The translations under genes and the position numbers were made by a program. The notes under the pieces are model-generated. The model saw only the letters and a list, made by a program, of their open reading frames with translations. It was not told the origin of the DNA and made no database searches. DNA of 64,000 nucleotides from Streptomyces kronopolitis. GTDB lineage: Bacteria; Actinomycetota; Actinomycetes; Streptomycetales; Streptomycetaceae. This document shows, in pieces, positions 44,475 to 53,900 of the stretch. Location of the stretch: NCBI RefSeq assembly GCF_014646275.1, contig NZ_BMND01000024.1:1-64000 (forward strand), given 5' to 3'. Each line of letters starts with the position of its first letter. Position 1 is the stretch's first letter.

Positions 44475-45578
44475 ATGGGATGGAGTGCGGAGCAGACCGA
44501 GGCGGGCACGCGGGGCGAGCCCGGCGGGCCGGGGACGGACACCGCCGGGGCGGGGACGGGCACCGCCGGGGCGGGGGCCGGGGCTGCCGGGGCGGCGGAG
44601 GAGACTGCCGGGCCGGGGGCGCAGGCCGCCGGGGCCGGGAGCGGGGAGGGGCCGCGGGCGCCGGTGGCGCTGTCGCCGTCGCGGGCCGGCGATTTCATGC
44701 AGTGCCCGCTGCTGTACCGCTTCCGGGTGATCGACCGGCTGCCGGAGAAGCCGAGCCCGGCGGCGACGCGCGGCACGGTCGTCCACGCGGTGCTGGAGCG
44801 GCTCTTCGACGCCCCGGCGGCGGAGCGTACGGCGGCCGGGGCGCGGGCGATGGTGCCCGGCGAGTGGGAGAAGCTGCTCGCCAAGCGGCCGGAGCTGGCC
44901 GGACTGTTCGCGGACGCCACCTCGGATGCCGCCTCGGTTGACGCGGGCGGCTCGGTCGCCGCGGACGGCACCGCGCCCGCCGCCCCGGACGGGGCCGCGG
45001 CCGAGCGGCTGGCGACCTGGCTGGCCGAGGCCGAGGCGCTGGTGGAGCGGTGGTTCACGCTGGAGGATCCGACGCGTCTGGAGCCGGCCGACCGTGAGCT
45101 GTATGTGGAGACGGAGCTGGAGTCGGGGCTGCGGCTGAGGGGGATCATCGACCGGGTGGACGTCGCGCCGACCGGCGAGGTGCGGATCGTCGACTACAAG
45201 ACCGGCAAGGCGCCGCGGCCGCAGTTCGCCGAGGGCGCGCTGTTCCAGATGAAGTTCTACGCGCTGGTGATGTGGCGGCTGCGCGGGGTGGTGCCGCGCC
45301 GGCTCCAGCTGGTCTATCTGGGCAGCGGCGACGTGGTGACCTACGACCCGGGCGAGGCCGACCTGCGGGGCGTGGAGCGGAAGTTGCTGGCGCTGTGGGA
45401 GGCGATCCAGCGGGCCACGGCGACGGGCGACTGGCGGCCCCGGCCGACCAAGCTGTGCGGCTGGTGCGACCACCAGGCGCACTGCCCCGAATTCGGCGGC
45501 ACTCCCCCGGTGTACCCCCTGGAGGTGCGCCCGCCGGACGGCGCGGTGGTGCCGCAGGGCAGAATGGAACAGATCTAG
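44475..45578 (+). CDS. RecB-family PD-(D/E)XK exonuclease
   Basis: A 367-residue protein. After a low-complexity Gly/Thr/Ala leader (about residues 10-60) comes a nuclease resembling the C-terminal domain of RecB/AddB: SRAGDFMQCPLLYRF, GTVVHAVLERLFD, the catalytic VRIVDYKTGKAP (Asp...Lys), Q-motif ALFQMKFYALVMWR, and the Fe-S/zinc type CGWCDHQAHCPEF end. Four cysteines could hold a 4Fe-4S cluster (the first is in FMQCPL). It is divergent from the site-2 protease gene. ATG 44475 is supported only by a GTAGGG. Confidence 0.88.
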   Translation: MGWSAEQTEAGTRGEPGGPGTDTAGAGTGTAGAGAGAAGAAEETAGPGAQAAGAGSGEGPRAPVALSPSRAGDFMQCPLLYRFRVIDRLPEKPSPAATRGTVVHAVLERLFDAPAAERTAAGARAMVPGEWEKLLAKRPELAGLFADATSDAASVDAGGSVAADGTAPAAPDGAAAERLATWLAEAEALVERWFTLEDPTRLEPADRELYVETELESGLRLRGIIDRVDVAPTGEVRIVDYKTGKAPRPQFAEGALFQMKFYALVMWRLRGVVPRRLQLVYLGSGDVVTYDPGEADLRGVERKLLALWEAIQRATATGDWRPRPTKLCGWCDHQAHCPEFGGTPPVYPLEVRPPDGAVVPQGRMEQI

Positions 45579-45645
45579 TGAACCGCTCCGGGCGCTCGCG
45601 ACTCGGCTCGCGAGCGCCCGGAGGGGGCCTGACGAAGGAGAGCTC

Positions 45646-46317
45646 GTGGCCATCCGCGTCCTGCTGGTCGACGACCAGCCCCTGCTGCGTACGGGATTCC
45701 GGATGATTCTGGAGGCGGAGCAGGACCTGGCGGTGGTCGGGGAGGCCGGTGACGGGCTCCAGGCGCTGGAGCAGGTGCGTGCGCTGCAGCCGGACGTGGT
45801 CCTGATGGACATCCGGATGCCCCGGATGGACGGGGTCGAGGCGACCCGCCAGATCACCGGCCCGGCGAAGGACGGCCCGGCGAAGGTACTGGTGCTCACG
45901 ACGTTCGACCTGGACGAGTACGTCGTCGAGGCGCTGCGCGCGGGCGCCAGCGGCTTTCTGCTCAAGGACGCGCCGGCCGATGAGCTGGTCCAGGCGATCC
46001 GGGTGGTGGCCGCGGGCGAGGCGATGCTCGCGCCGAGCATCACGCGCCGGCTGCTGGACAAGTACGCGGGCCATCTGCCCTCAGGCGAGGAGTCCGTGCC
46101 GGACACCCTGCACACCCTCACCGAGCGTGAGGTGGAGGTGCTGAAGCTGGTGGCGCGCGGGCTGTCGAACGCGGAGATCGCGGCCGATCTGTTCGTGAGC
46201 GAGACCACCGTCAAGACGCATGTGGGGCATGTGCTGACGAAGCTGGGGCTGCGCGACCGGGTGCAGGCGGCGGTGTACGCGTACGAGAGCGGGCTGGTGC
46301 GGCCCGGCGCGCAGTAG
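45646..46317 (+). CDS. NarL/LuxR-type response regulator (orphan)
   Basis: A 223-residue two-component regulator. The receiver domain has DD near 10, the phosphoacceptor Asp in VVLMDIRMP (about 54), and TTFDLDEY and KDAP motifs. The LuxR HTH is at 155-215 (LTEREVEVLKLVARGLSNAEIA then SETTVKTHVGHVL). GTG 45646 has GGAG upstream. No histidine kinase gene is adjacent, so its partner is elsewhere. It lies 67 bp after the RecB-like gene and could be read through from it. Confidence 0.92.
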   Translation: MAIRVLLVDDQPLLRTGFRMILEAEQDLAVVGEAGDGLQALEQVRALQPDVVLMDIRMPRMDGVEATRQITGPAKDGPAKVLVLTTFDLDEYVVEALRAGASGFLLKDAPADELVQAIRVVAAGEAMLAPSITRRLLDKYAGHLPSGEESVPDTLHTLTEREVEVLKLVARGLSNAEIAADLFVSETTVKTHVGHVLTKLGLRDRVQAAVYAYESGLVRPGAQ

Positions 46318-46347
46318 CGGCCGCGCTCCGGCGGAGGTACTACGGCA

Positions 46348-46383
46348 GCGGGGCCGGCCCGGGAGTTCCCGGACCGGCCCCGC
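46348..46383. terminator. Bidirectional terminator
   Basis: A near-perfect 17 bp stem (GCGGGGCCGG-CCGGGA with one mismatch) between the convergent response regulator and binding-protein genes. Confidence 0.7.
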
Positions 46384-46402
46384 CGTCGTGTGTGCGGAGC
46401 GC

Positions 46403-48001
46403 TCAGGCCCCGGCGGACTTGCTGATCTCCCAGAACCGGAAGACGGTCGAGGAGTCCAGGGTCCATTGCAGGCCTGTGACGCCGTCGCGGGCGACCGCGT
46501 ACTGCTTGCCCTGCCATATCGGTATGACCGGCACGTCCTGGGCGATGATGTTCTGCAGCTCCCGGAAGGCGGGCTTGGTGGCGCCGCGGTCCGGCTGGTC
46601 GGCCGTCTTGGGCAGCAGGCGGCCGGTGATGGTGGGCGAGCTGTAGTGGTTGGACAGGACGTTGTCCTTGCCGAAGAACGGCTGGGTGAAGTTGTCCGGG
46701 TCCGGATAGTCGGGGATCCAGCCCTTGACGTAGACGCCGAACCGGCCGGCCTCCACGCCCCGCTCGTACTCCTTGGTGGGCACGCTGCGCACCTTGGCGT
46801 CGAACAGGCCGCTGGCGTTGAGCTGTTGGGCGATCTCCTGGAAGGCGGGGACGGTGCCGGGGCCGAACCGGTCGGGGGTCGCCCACAGGGTGAGCGGCAC
46901 CTTGCCCCGGAAGCCGGCGGCGCGCAGTGCTTCCTTGGCCTTGTCGGGCTTGGGCTGGTCGCCGTAGGTGTCGAAGAAGGCGGTGCTGTGGCCCGTGATG
47001 CCGGCCGGGACGACCGAGTACAGCGGCTCGGCGGTGTGCTGGTAGACGTCCCGGACCAGCGAGGAGCGGTCCAGGAGGTAGGCGATGGCCTTGCGGACCC
47101 CGAGCTTGCCGGCGACCGGGTCGTGGAGGTTGAAGACCAGGTGCATCACCTCGGCGCTGCCGCCCTCGACGACCTCGGTGCCGTGCTGCTGGTGCAGGGA
47201 GGCGCCGTCCAGCGCGGCGATGTCCTTCATGGACAGGCCGCGGTAGGCCAGATCGACGTCGCCCTTCTCCACGGCGGTCTTGAGCTTCTCGGCGCCGTTG
47301 AAGAACTTCACGGTCATCCCGGAGTTCTTGGCCTTCGCGGGGCCCTTGTAGGAGCCGTTGACCGCGAAGACGGCCTTGTGGGGGCCGTACTCCTTGAGCG
47401 TGTAGACGCCGGACCCGGTGGCCTTGCCGTCGCTGCGCAGCCGGTCGGCCGGGTAGTCGGCGTGGTCGACGATCGAGCCGGCACCCGAGGCGATCTTCAT
47501 CGGGAAGGTGGCGTCGGGCGACTTCAGCCGGAAGACCACGGTCTTGGCGTCCGGTGTCTCGACCCTGTCGAGCGCGGAGAACATCACGGCGGGGCCGTCC
47601 TTGTCCTTGATGCGCCGGGTGCGGTCGAAGGAGAACTTGACGTCCTTGGAGGTCAGCGCGTCACCGTTGCTGAACTTCAGACCGTCCTTGAGGGTGCACC
47701 GGTAGGTCGTGCTCCGGCCGTCGGTGAAGGAGCAGTGCTGGGCGGCCTCCGGCTCGGGGGTGGTGCCGCCCTTGGGGAAGCTCAGCAGCGACTGGAAGAC
47801 GTTGTTGAACAACAGCCAGGAGTCGGGGTCGTAACCGGCTGCCGGGTCGGTGGCCATGGTGGTGTTCGTCATCCCCATGACCACGGGCTCGCCGGTGCCG
47901 GCCGCTTCCGGGTCGTCCGTGCCGCACCCGGCGAGCGCGAGCAGAGCTGTCGCCAGCCCCGCTCCGATCGGGGCAGCCAGCCGCGGGTCACGCTTCCTCA
48001 C
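46403..48001 (-). CDS. Peptide/nickel-type (DppA/OppA) solute-binding lipoprotein
   Basis: A 532-residue SBP_bac_5 family receptor. The signal peptide ends with lipobox LAGC (about C25). The family core shows FSNGDALTSKDVKFSFDRT, GSGVYTLKEYGPHKAV, YLLDRSSLVRDVY and VKGWIPDYPDPDNFTQPF. It would deliver oligopeptides or other solutes to an ABC permease, but no permease or ATPase gene is nearby. GTG 48001 follows GAGGAA. It is a clear paralogue of the next gene upstream and shares its orientation (89 bp gap). Confidence 0.9.
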   Translation of the reverse strand: MRKRDPRLAAPIGAGLATALLALAGCGTDDPEAAGTGEPVVMGMTNTTMATDPAAGYDPDSWLLFNNVFQSLLSFPKGGTTPEPEAAQHCSFTDGRSTTYRCTLKDGLKFSNGDALTSKDVKFSFDRTRRIKDKDGPAVMFSALDRVETPDAKTVVFRLKSPDATFPMKIASGAGSIVDHADYPADRLRSDGKATGSGVYTLKEYGPHKAVFAVNGSYKGPAKAKNSGMTVKFFNGAEKLKTAVEKGDVDLAYRGLSMKDIAALDGASLHQQHGTEVVEGGSAEVMHLVFNLHDPVAGKLGVRKAIAYLLDRSSLVRDVYQHTAEPLYSVVPAGITGHSTAFFDTYGDQPKPDKAKEALRAAGFRGKVPLTLWATPDRFGPGTVPAFQEIAQQLNASGLFDAKVRSVPTKEYERGVEAGRFGVYVKGWIPDYPDPDNFTQPFFGKDNVLSNHYSSPTITGRLLPKTADQPDRGATKPAFRELQNIIAQDVPVIPIWQGKQYAVARDGVTGLQWTLDSSTVFRFWEISKSAGA

Positions 48002-48090
48002 TAAGTGTTCCTCACGTTCTGGGTGGTGCCTGTCGGGCCGCGGTGCGGGGACCGCGGCGGATTTCTGCCCGCTCGGCCTGCTGCGCATGG

Positions 48091-49698
48091 TCAGTCGGCC
48101 ACGCCGCGGCCGAGCTCCCACATCTGCAGCGACGAGGAGGAGTTGAGGGCCCATTCCACGCCGGTGACGTCGTCGCGGGCGGCGACGTACTGCTTGCCCT
48201 GCCACAGCGGGAGGATCGGGACGTCGTCGGCGAACGTGTCCTGCGCCTGCTTGAAGCCGGCCGCGGCGGCGTTGCGGTCGGTCTGCTGGCGGGTCTGGGG
48301 GATGACCTGGGACTCGATCGTGGAGCTGCGGTACGGGGAGTTGAGGAAGTTCCCCTTGCCGACGAACGGCGCGATGTAGTTGTCCGCGTCCGGGAAGTCG
48401 GGGAACCAGCCCATGCCGTAGGCGGCGTACTTGCCGGCCGTGGAGTCCGTGCGGAACTGCTGCCAGCCGTCGATGCCCTTGATGTCGACGTCGAAGAGCT
48501 TGCTCTGGTTGAGCTGGCGCTGGAGCGTACGGAACTCCTTGACGGTGCTGGAGCCGTAGTGGTGGGTGGTGTACGTCAGCGTGAGCTTCACCGGGGTGTC
48601 GATGTGCGCCTGCTGGAGGGTCTTGCGGGCGGCGGCGACGCTGGGGTTCCCGTACTTGGTGAAGAAGGAGTTGATGTGGCCGGTGAGGCCGGTGGGGACG
48701 ATCGAGTAGAGCGGGTCACCGGTGTAGGAGTAGACGTCCCGGACCAGCTCGGAGCGGTTGACCAGCTGCGCCATCGCCTGCCGCACGGCCTTGTTGGACA
48801 CCGCCGCGGCCTTCGTGTTGAAGGCGAGGTAGCGGATCTCCTGGCCGGGCATCTCCTGCAGCACGATGTGGTTGTCGCGGGAGTTCTCCAGGCCCCTGAC
48901 CTGGGTGGGCGACAGACCGCGGTTCATCAGGTCGATGCCGCCCGAGCGCAGCGCCTTCTCCATGGCGGCGGAGTCGTCGAAGAAGCGCATCTCGACGGTC
49001 TCGCTCTTGGGCTTCTCGCCGCCCTTGTACGAGGGGTTCTTGGTGAAGACCGCCTTGGTGACGCGGCCGTTCTTGCGCTGGGTCTTGAGGGTGTAGGGGC
49101 CGGAGCCGACCACGTTGAAGCCGTTGTAGAGGCGGGCCTTGGGGTAGACCTCGCTGTCGACGATGGCGGCGGCCGGCGTCGCGAGCTTCTGCGGGAAGGT
49201 GGCGTCCGGCTTCTTGAGGTGGAAGACCACCTCCGAGTCGCTGGGCGCCTCGACCTTGTCGATGCCGCTGAGCAGCGACACCGGGCCGTTGCCGTCGTTG
49301 ATGGCGCGCATCCGGTCGATGGAGAACTTCACGTCCTGCGCGGTCAGGGCGTGGCCGTTGGAGAACTTCAGGCCGCTGCGCAGGGTGCAGCGGTACTGCT
49401 CGTTCTGGGTGTCGCGGAACCCGCAGGACTCGGCCGCCTCGGGCACCGGGGCGGTGCCGGTCCGGGGCAGGCGCATCAGGGTCTGGAGGGTGCTGCGCAG
49501 CACGTTCCAGGCGTCGACGTCATAGGCCTGTGCCGGGTCGAGAGGTGCGGGCGCTGCCTTGGTCGCCTCGATCTGGGAGGCGACTCCCACGACGATGGGA
49601 TTGCCGCCGTCGCCCGCGCCGCCGCTGCCGCCGCAGGCAGCGAGGACGGGGGCCAGGAGTCCGGCCAGCGCCGGCAGCACCAAGGTCTTGCGATTCAT
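48091..49698 (-). CDS. Peptide/nickel-type solute-binding lipoprotein (paralogue)
   Basis: A 535-residue SBP_bac_5 receptor with lipobox LAAC (C22). Shared landmarks with its neighbour are FSNGHALTAQDVKFSIDRM, GSGPYTL, LVNRSELVRDVYSYTGDPLYS and GWFPDFPDADNYIAPF, and both end in a segment like LPLWQGKQYVAARDDVTGVEW. AAGGAA precedes ATG 49698. Together the two appear to be a tandem duplication without transporter subunits, so they would use a shared permease encoded elsewhere. Confidence 0.9.
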   Translation of the reverse strand: MNRKTLVLPALAGLLAPVLAACGGSGGAGDGGNPIVVGVASQIEATKAAPAPLDPAQAYDVDAWNVLRSTLQTLMRLPRTGTAPVPEAAESCGFRDTQNEQYRCTLRSGLKFSNGHALTAQDVKFSIDRMRAINDGNGPVSLLSGIDKVEAPSDSEVVFHLKKPDATFPQKLATPAAAIVDSEVYPKARLYNGFNVVGSGPYTLKTQRKNGRVTKAVFTKNPSYKGGEKPKSETVEMRFFDDSAAMEKALRSGGIDLMNRGLSPTQVRGLENSRDNHIVLQEMPGQEIRYLAFNTKAAAVSNKAVRQAMAQLVNRSELVRDVYSYTGDPLYSIVPTGLTGHINSFFTKYGNPSVAAARKTLQQAHIDTPVKLTLTYTTHHYGSSTVKEFRTLQRQLNQSKLFDVDIKGIDGWQQFRTDSTAGKYAAYGMGWFPDFPDADNYIAPFVGKGNFLNSPYRSSTIESQVIPQTRQQTDRNAAAAGFKQAQDTFADDVPILPLWQGKQYVAARDDVTGVEWALNSSSSLQMWELGRGVAD

Positions 49699-50061
49699 CG
49701 TCGGCAGGTTCCTTATCAGCGCAGAGGTGTTGCTCGCGTCGAGATTAGTAGGAACGGCCAGCCGCGCTGAGACACAAAGGAGTTGAATCGATATGGCGTA
49801 TGGATAACGGAGGCGGCAGAACCGATATCCGGATGGGGGAACGATTCGCGCGTTGCTCCACCAATCCGGACACTTACCCCCGTAGAAGCCCCCCGAGAAG
49901 CCCCCTGGAGCACCAGATGGCCCCGCTGTCGACGGGCTGGCGCGTGAGAAACGTCACGCATTCATGGTTCCGCGGTGCTGCCGCAATTCGATCAGCGCAT
50001 TCGTCACGGAAAATGAGCGGGCCGTTCCCCTCGGTTCCCGGGGGCTTTCTCCGGGACACGC
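49699..50061. other. Intergenic region (363 bp), no convincing gene
   Basis: It is less GC-rich than its surroundings and holds the promoter(s) of the binding-protein genes. Short rightward frames exist but have composition unlike Streptomyces genes. I see short ATATCG-containing repeats around 49790-49835 but no clear operator. Confidence 0.5.
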
Positions 50062-50775
50062 TCAGTGCACGGTCCGGCGGCTTTCCGTGATGAGCGTCCG
50101 GAGAAATGGGAGATCCACTTCTTCCAGCGACGGCACGATCGTGCGGCCGGCGGCCGGGGGCACCGGCGCCACCGACGGCACCGCGACGACCGGGCAGCCG
50201 GCCGCCTCACCTGCGGCCACGCCGGTCATGGTGTCCTCGATGACCGCGCAGCGCGCCGGGTCCACGCCCAGCCGCGCGGCGGCGGTCAGATACGGGTCCG
50301 GGTGCGGCTTGGTGCGCGGCAGGTCGTCGCCCGCCAGGGTCAGCCGGAAGTTCTCCGGGCCCAGGGAGCGCAGCATCTGGTCGACGATGGCGCGGTGCGA
50401 GGCGGAGACCAGCGCGGTGGGCACGTCGTGGGCGGCGAGTTCGGCCAGCAGCCGGCGGGCACCCGGCATCAGCGGGACGCCGCGGCCGATCCGGGCCAGG
50501 AAAGCGGCGTTGAGCAGCACGCTCAGCTCGGTCAGGCTGAGGTCGACGCCGGTGACCTGGAGGAGGTAGCCGGCGCTGCGGGTCATCGGACCGCCGACCA
50601 CGACCTCGCGGTGGGCGTCGTCGAGGATGTGCCCGAGTTCGGCGAAGACTTCCGCCTCCGCCTCCCACCAGAAACCCTCCGTGTCGACGAGGGTCCCGTC
50701 CAGATCGAGGAAGACGGCCTGGAGGGTCGCGGCTTCGGCCGTTCGGGTGCCGACTGCGGGGATGCTGCTGGTCAT
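50062..50775 (-). CDS. HAD-superfamily phosphatase (beta-phosphoglucomutase/PGP-like)
   Basis: A 237-residue cytoplasmic HAD hydrolase. Motif I is FLDLDGTLVDTEGFWW (D-x-D), motif II VSASHRAIVD, motif III Lys in RTKPHPDPY, and motif IV VIEDTMTG. The helical cap C1 lies between residues 30 and 90. It resembles phosphatases of sugar or nucleotide phosphates; the substrate is not determinable. GGAGGTGG precedes ATG 50775. It lies downstream of metH, separated by a hairpin. Confidence 0.88.
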   Translation of the reverse strand: MTSSIPAVGTRTAEAATLQAVFLDLDGTLVDTEGFWWEAEAEVFAELGHILDDAHREVVVGGPMTRSAGYLLQVTGVDLSLTELSVLLNAAFLARIGRGVPLMPGARRLLAELAAHDVPTALVSASHRAIVDQMLRSLGPENFRLTLAGDDLPRTKPHPDPYLTAAARLGVDPARCAVIEDTMTGVAAGEAAGCPVVAVPSVAPVPPAAGRTIVPSLEEVDLPFLRTLITESRRTVH

Positions 50776-50814
50776 CCATCCACCTCCGTTGCCACGTCCC
50801 CGAAGGGACGAAAG

Positions 50815-50851
50815 GGCCGGCCGTCCACCCCGGTGAGGGGAACGACCGGCC
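50815..50851 (-). terminator. Imperfect hairpin between metH and HAD gene
   Basis: GGCCGG.CGT..CCCC arms with two mismatches around a short loop, about 140 bp after the metH stop and 40 bp before the HAD gene start. A partial terminator or leader structure. Confidence 0.4.
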
Positions 50852-50992
50852 ACTACCGGACCGACAAGTGTACGACGGCCCGCTCCGGAATGCGCGGTGT
50901 GCCTGGTCACAGCACTCCGGGGACGGCCGCGGCCCGGGCACGCGGCGCCGGTGCGCCGTACGGCAGCCCGGACCGCCTCCGTGCCCGGCCGG

Positions 50993-53900
50993 CTACCGCG
51001 CGTTGAAGTACTTGGCCTCCGGGTGGTGGATCACGATGGCGTCGGTGGACTGCTCGGGGTGGAGCTGGAACTCCTCGGAGAGCTCGACGCCGATCCGCTC
51101 CGGCCGCAGCAGGTCCGCGATCTTCGCGCGGTCCTCCAGGTCGGGGCAGGCGCCGTAGCCCAGCGAGAAGCGGGCGCCGCGGTACTTGAGCGCGAACATG
51201 TCCTCGACGTCGGCCGGGTCCTCGCCCGCGAAGCCCAGTTCCGCGCGGACCCGGGCGTGCCAGTACTCGGCGAGCGCCTCGGCCAGCTGGACCGACAGGC
51301 CGTGCAGTTCGAGGTAGTCGCGGTAGGAGTTGGCCTCGAAGAGTTCGGCGGTGGCGGCGCCGATCCTCGATCCGACGGTGACGACCTGGAGCCCCACGAC
51401 GTCCGTCTCGCCGGACTCCTCCGGGCGGAAGTAGTCGGCCAGGCACAGCCGGCGGCCGCGGCGCTGGCGGGGGAAGGTGAAGCGGGTGCGCTCGGTGCCG
51501 TCCTCGTTCAGCAGGATCAGGTCGTCGCCCTTGGAGTGGCAGGGGAAGTAGCCGTGGACGACGGCGGCTTCGAGGAGGTTCTCGGTCTGCAGCTTGTCCA
51601 GCCAGCCCCGCAGCCGCGGCCGGCCCTCGGTCTCGACCAGCTCCTCGTACGTCGGGCCGTCGCCGGTGCGGGCCTGCTTGAGGCCCCACTGGCCCTTGAA
51701 CAGCGCGCCCTCGTCCAGCCAGGACGCGTAGTCGGCGAGCTGGATGCCCTTGACCACCCGGGTCCCCCAGAACGGCGGCTCGGGGATCGGGTTGTCGAGG
51801 GCGACGTCGGAGCGCACCGCGCCCTCGGGCTCCTCGATCTCCGGCACCGCGGTGTCCCGCTTGGGCACCCGGCGCTGCTTGAGTTCGGGGAGAGTGGCGC
51901 CGGGCACTCCGCGCTTGACGGCGATCAGGGCGTCCATCAGGCGCAGGCCCTCGAACGCGTCGCGGGCGTAGCGGACCTCGCCCTCGTAGATCTCGTGGAG
52001 GTCCTGCTCGACATAGGCGCGGGTGAGGGCGGCGCCGCCGAGGATGACGGGGAAGTCGGCGGCCATCTTGCGCTGGTTGAGCTCCTCCAGGTTCTCCTTC
52101 ATGATCACCGTGGACTTCACCAGCAGGCCGGACATCCCGATGACATCGGCGCGGTGCTCCTCGGCGGCCTCCAGGATCGCCGAGACCGGCTGCTTGATGC
52201 CGAGGTTGACCACGTTGTAGCCGTTGTTGGAGAGGATGATGTCGACGAGGTTCTTGCCGATGTCGTGCACATCGCCGCGGACGGTGGCCAGCACGATGGT
52301 GCCCTTGCCCTCGTCGTCGGACTTCTCCATGTGCGGCTCCAGATGCGCCACCGCGCTCTTCATCACCTCGGCCGACTGGAGCACGAACGGCAGCTGCATC
52401 TGGCCGGAGCCGAACAGCTCGCCGACGACCTTCATGCCCTCCAGCAGCGTCTCGTTGACGATGTCCAGCGCGGGGCGCTCCTCCAGGGCGGTGTCGAGGT
52501 CGGCCTCCAGGCCGTTCTTCTCGCCGTCGATGATGCGGCGCTGGAGGCGCTCGTCCAGCGGCAGGGCGGCCAGTTCCTCGGCCTTGCCGGCCTTCAGCGA
52601 CTTGGCCGTCGCGCCCTCGAACAGCTCCATCAGCTTCTGCAGCGGGTCGTAGGCCGGCTCGTCGCCCTGGGCGGGGCGGCGCCGGTCGTAGACGAGGTCG
52701 AGGGCGGCCTGGACCTGCTCCTCCTCCAGCCGCGCGATCGGCAGGATCTTCGAGGCGTGCACGATCGCGGAGTCCAGACCGGCCTTGACGCACTCGTCGA
52801 GGAAGACGGAGTTCAGCACGATCCGGGCGGCCGGGTTGAGGCCGAAGGAGATGTTGGACAGGCCCAGCGTGGTCTGCACGTCGGGGTGGCGCTTCTTCAG
52901 CTCGCGGATCGCCTCGATGGTGGCGATGCCGTCGCCGCGGGACTCCTCCTGGCCGGTACAGATGGTGAACGTCAGGCAGTCGATGAGGATGTCCGACTCG
53001 TGGATGCCCCAGTTGCCGGTCAGGTCCTCGATCAGCCGCTCGGCGATGGCGACCTTGTGCTCGACGGTGCGGGCCTGGCCCTCCTCGTCGATGGTCAGCG
53101 CGATCAGCGCCGCGCCGTGCTCGGCGGCCAGTGCGGTGACCTTCGCGAAGCGCGACTCAGGTCCGTCGCCGTCCTCGTAGTTGACGGAGTTGAGGACCGC
53201 GCGGCCGCCGAGCTTCTCCAACCCGGCCTGGAGGACGTCGAGTTCCGTGGAGTCCAGCACGATCGGGAGGGTGGAGGCGGTGGCGAACCGGCCGGCCAGC
53301 TCCTCCATGTCCGCGACGCCGTCCCGGCCCACGTAGTCGACGCACAGGTCGAGCATGTGCGCGCCCTCGCGGATCTGGTCGCGGGCCATCTCGACGCAGT
53401 CGTCCCAGCGGGCTTCCAGCATCGCCTCGCGGAACTTCTTCGAGCCGTTGGCGTTGGTCCGCTCGCCGATCGCCAGGTACGAGGTGTCCTGGCGGAAGGG
53501 CACCGTCTGGTAGAGGGAGGCGGCGCCCGGCTCGGGGCGCGGCGCACGCGCGGGCGGGGCGATGCCGCGCACCCGCTCGACGACCTGCCGCAGATGCTCC
53601 GGCGTCGTCCCGCAGCAGCCGCCGACCAGCGAGAGGCCGTACTCGGCGACGAAGGTCTCCTGGGCGTCGGCCAGCTCACCGGCCGTCAGGGGATAGTGCG
53701 CGCCGTTCTTGCCCAGCACGGGCAGGCCCGCGTTCGGCATGCACGCCAGCGGGATGCGCGAGTGGCGGGCGAGGTAGCGCAGGTGCTCGCTCATCTCGGC
53801 GGGGCCGGTGGCGCAGTTCAGGCCGATCATGTCGATGCCCAGCGGCTCCAGCGCCGTCAGCGCCGCCCCGATCTCCGAGCCCAGCAGCATGGTGCCGGTG

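Noticed and set aside
49800..50090. A 96-residue rightward ORF in the gap before the HAD gene
   Set aside because: It overlaps the end of the HAD gene, has no proper ribosome binding site and its codon pattern is not Streptomyces-like.
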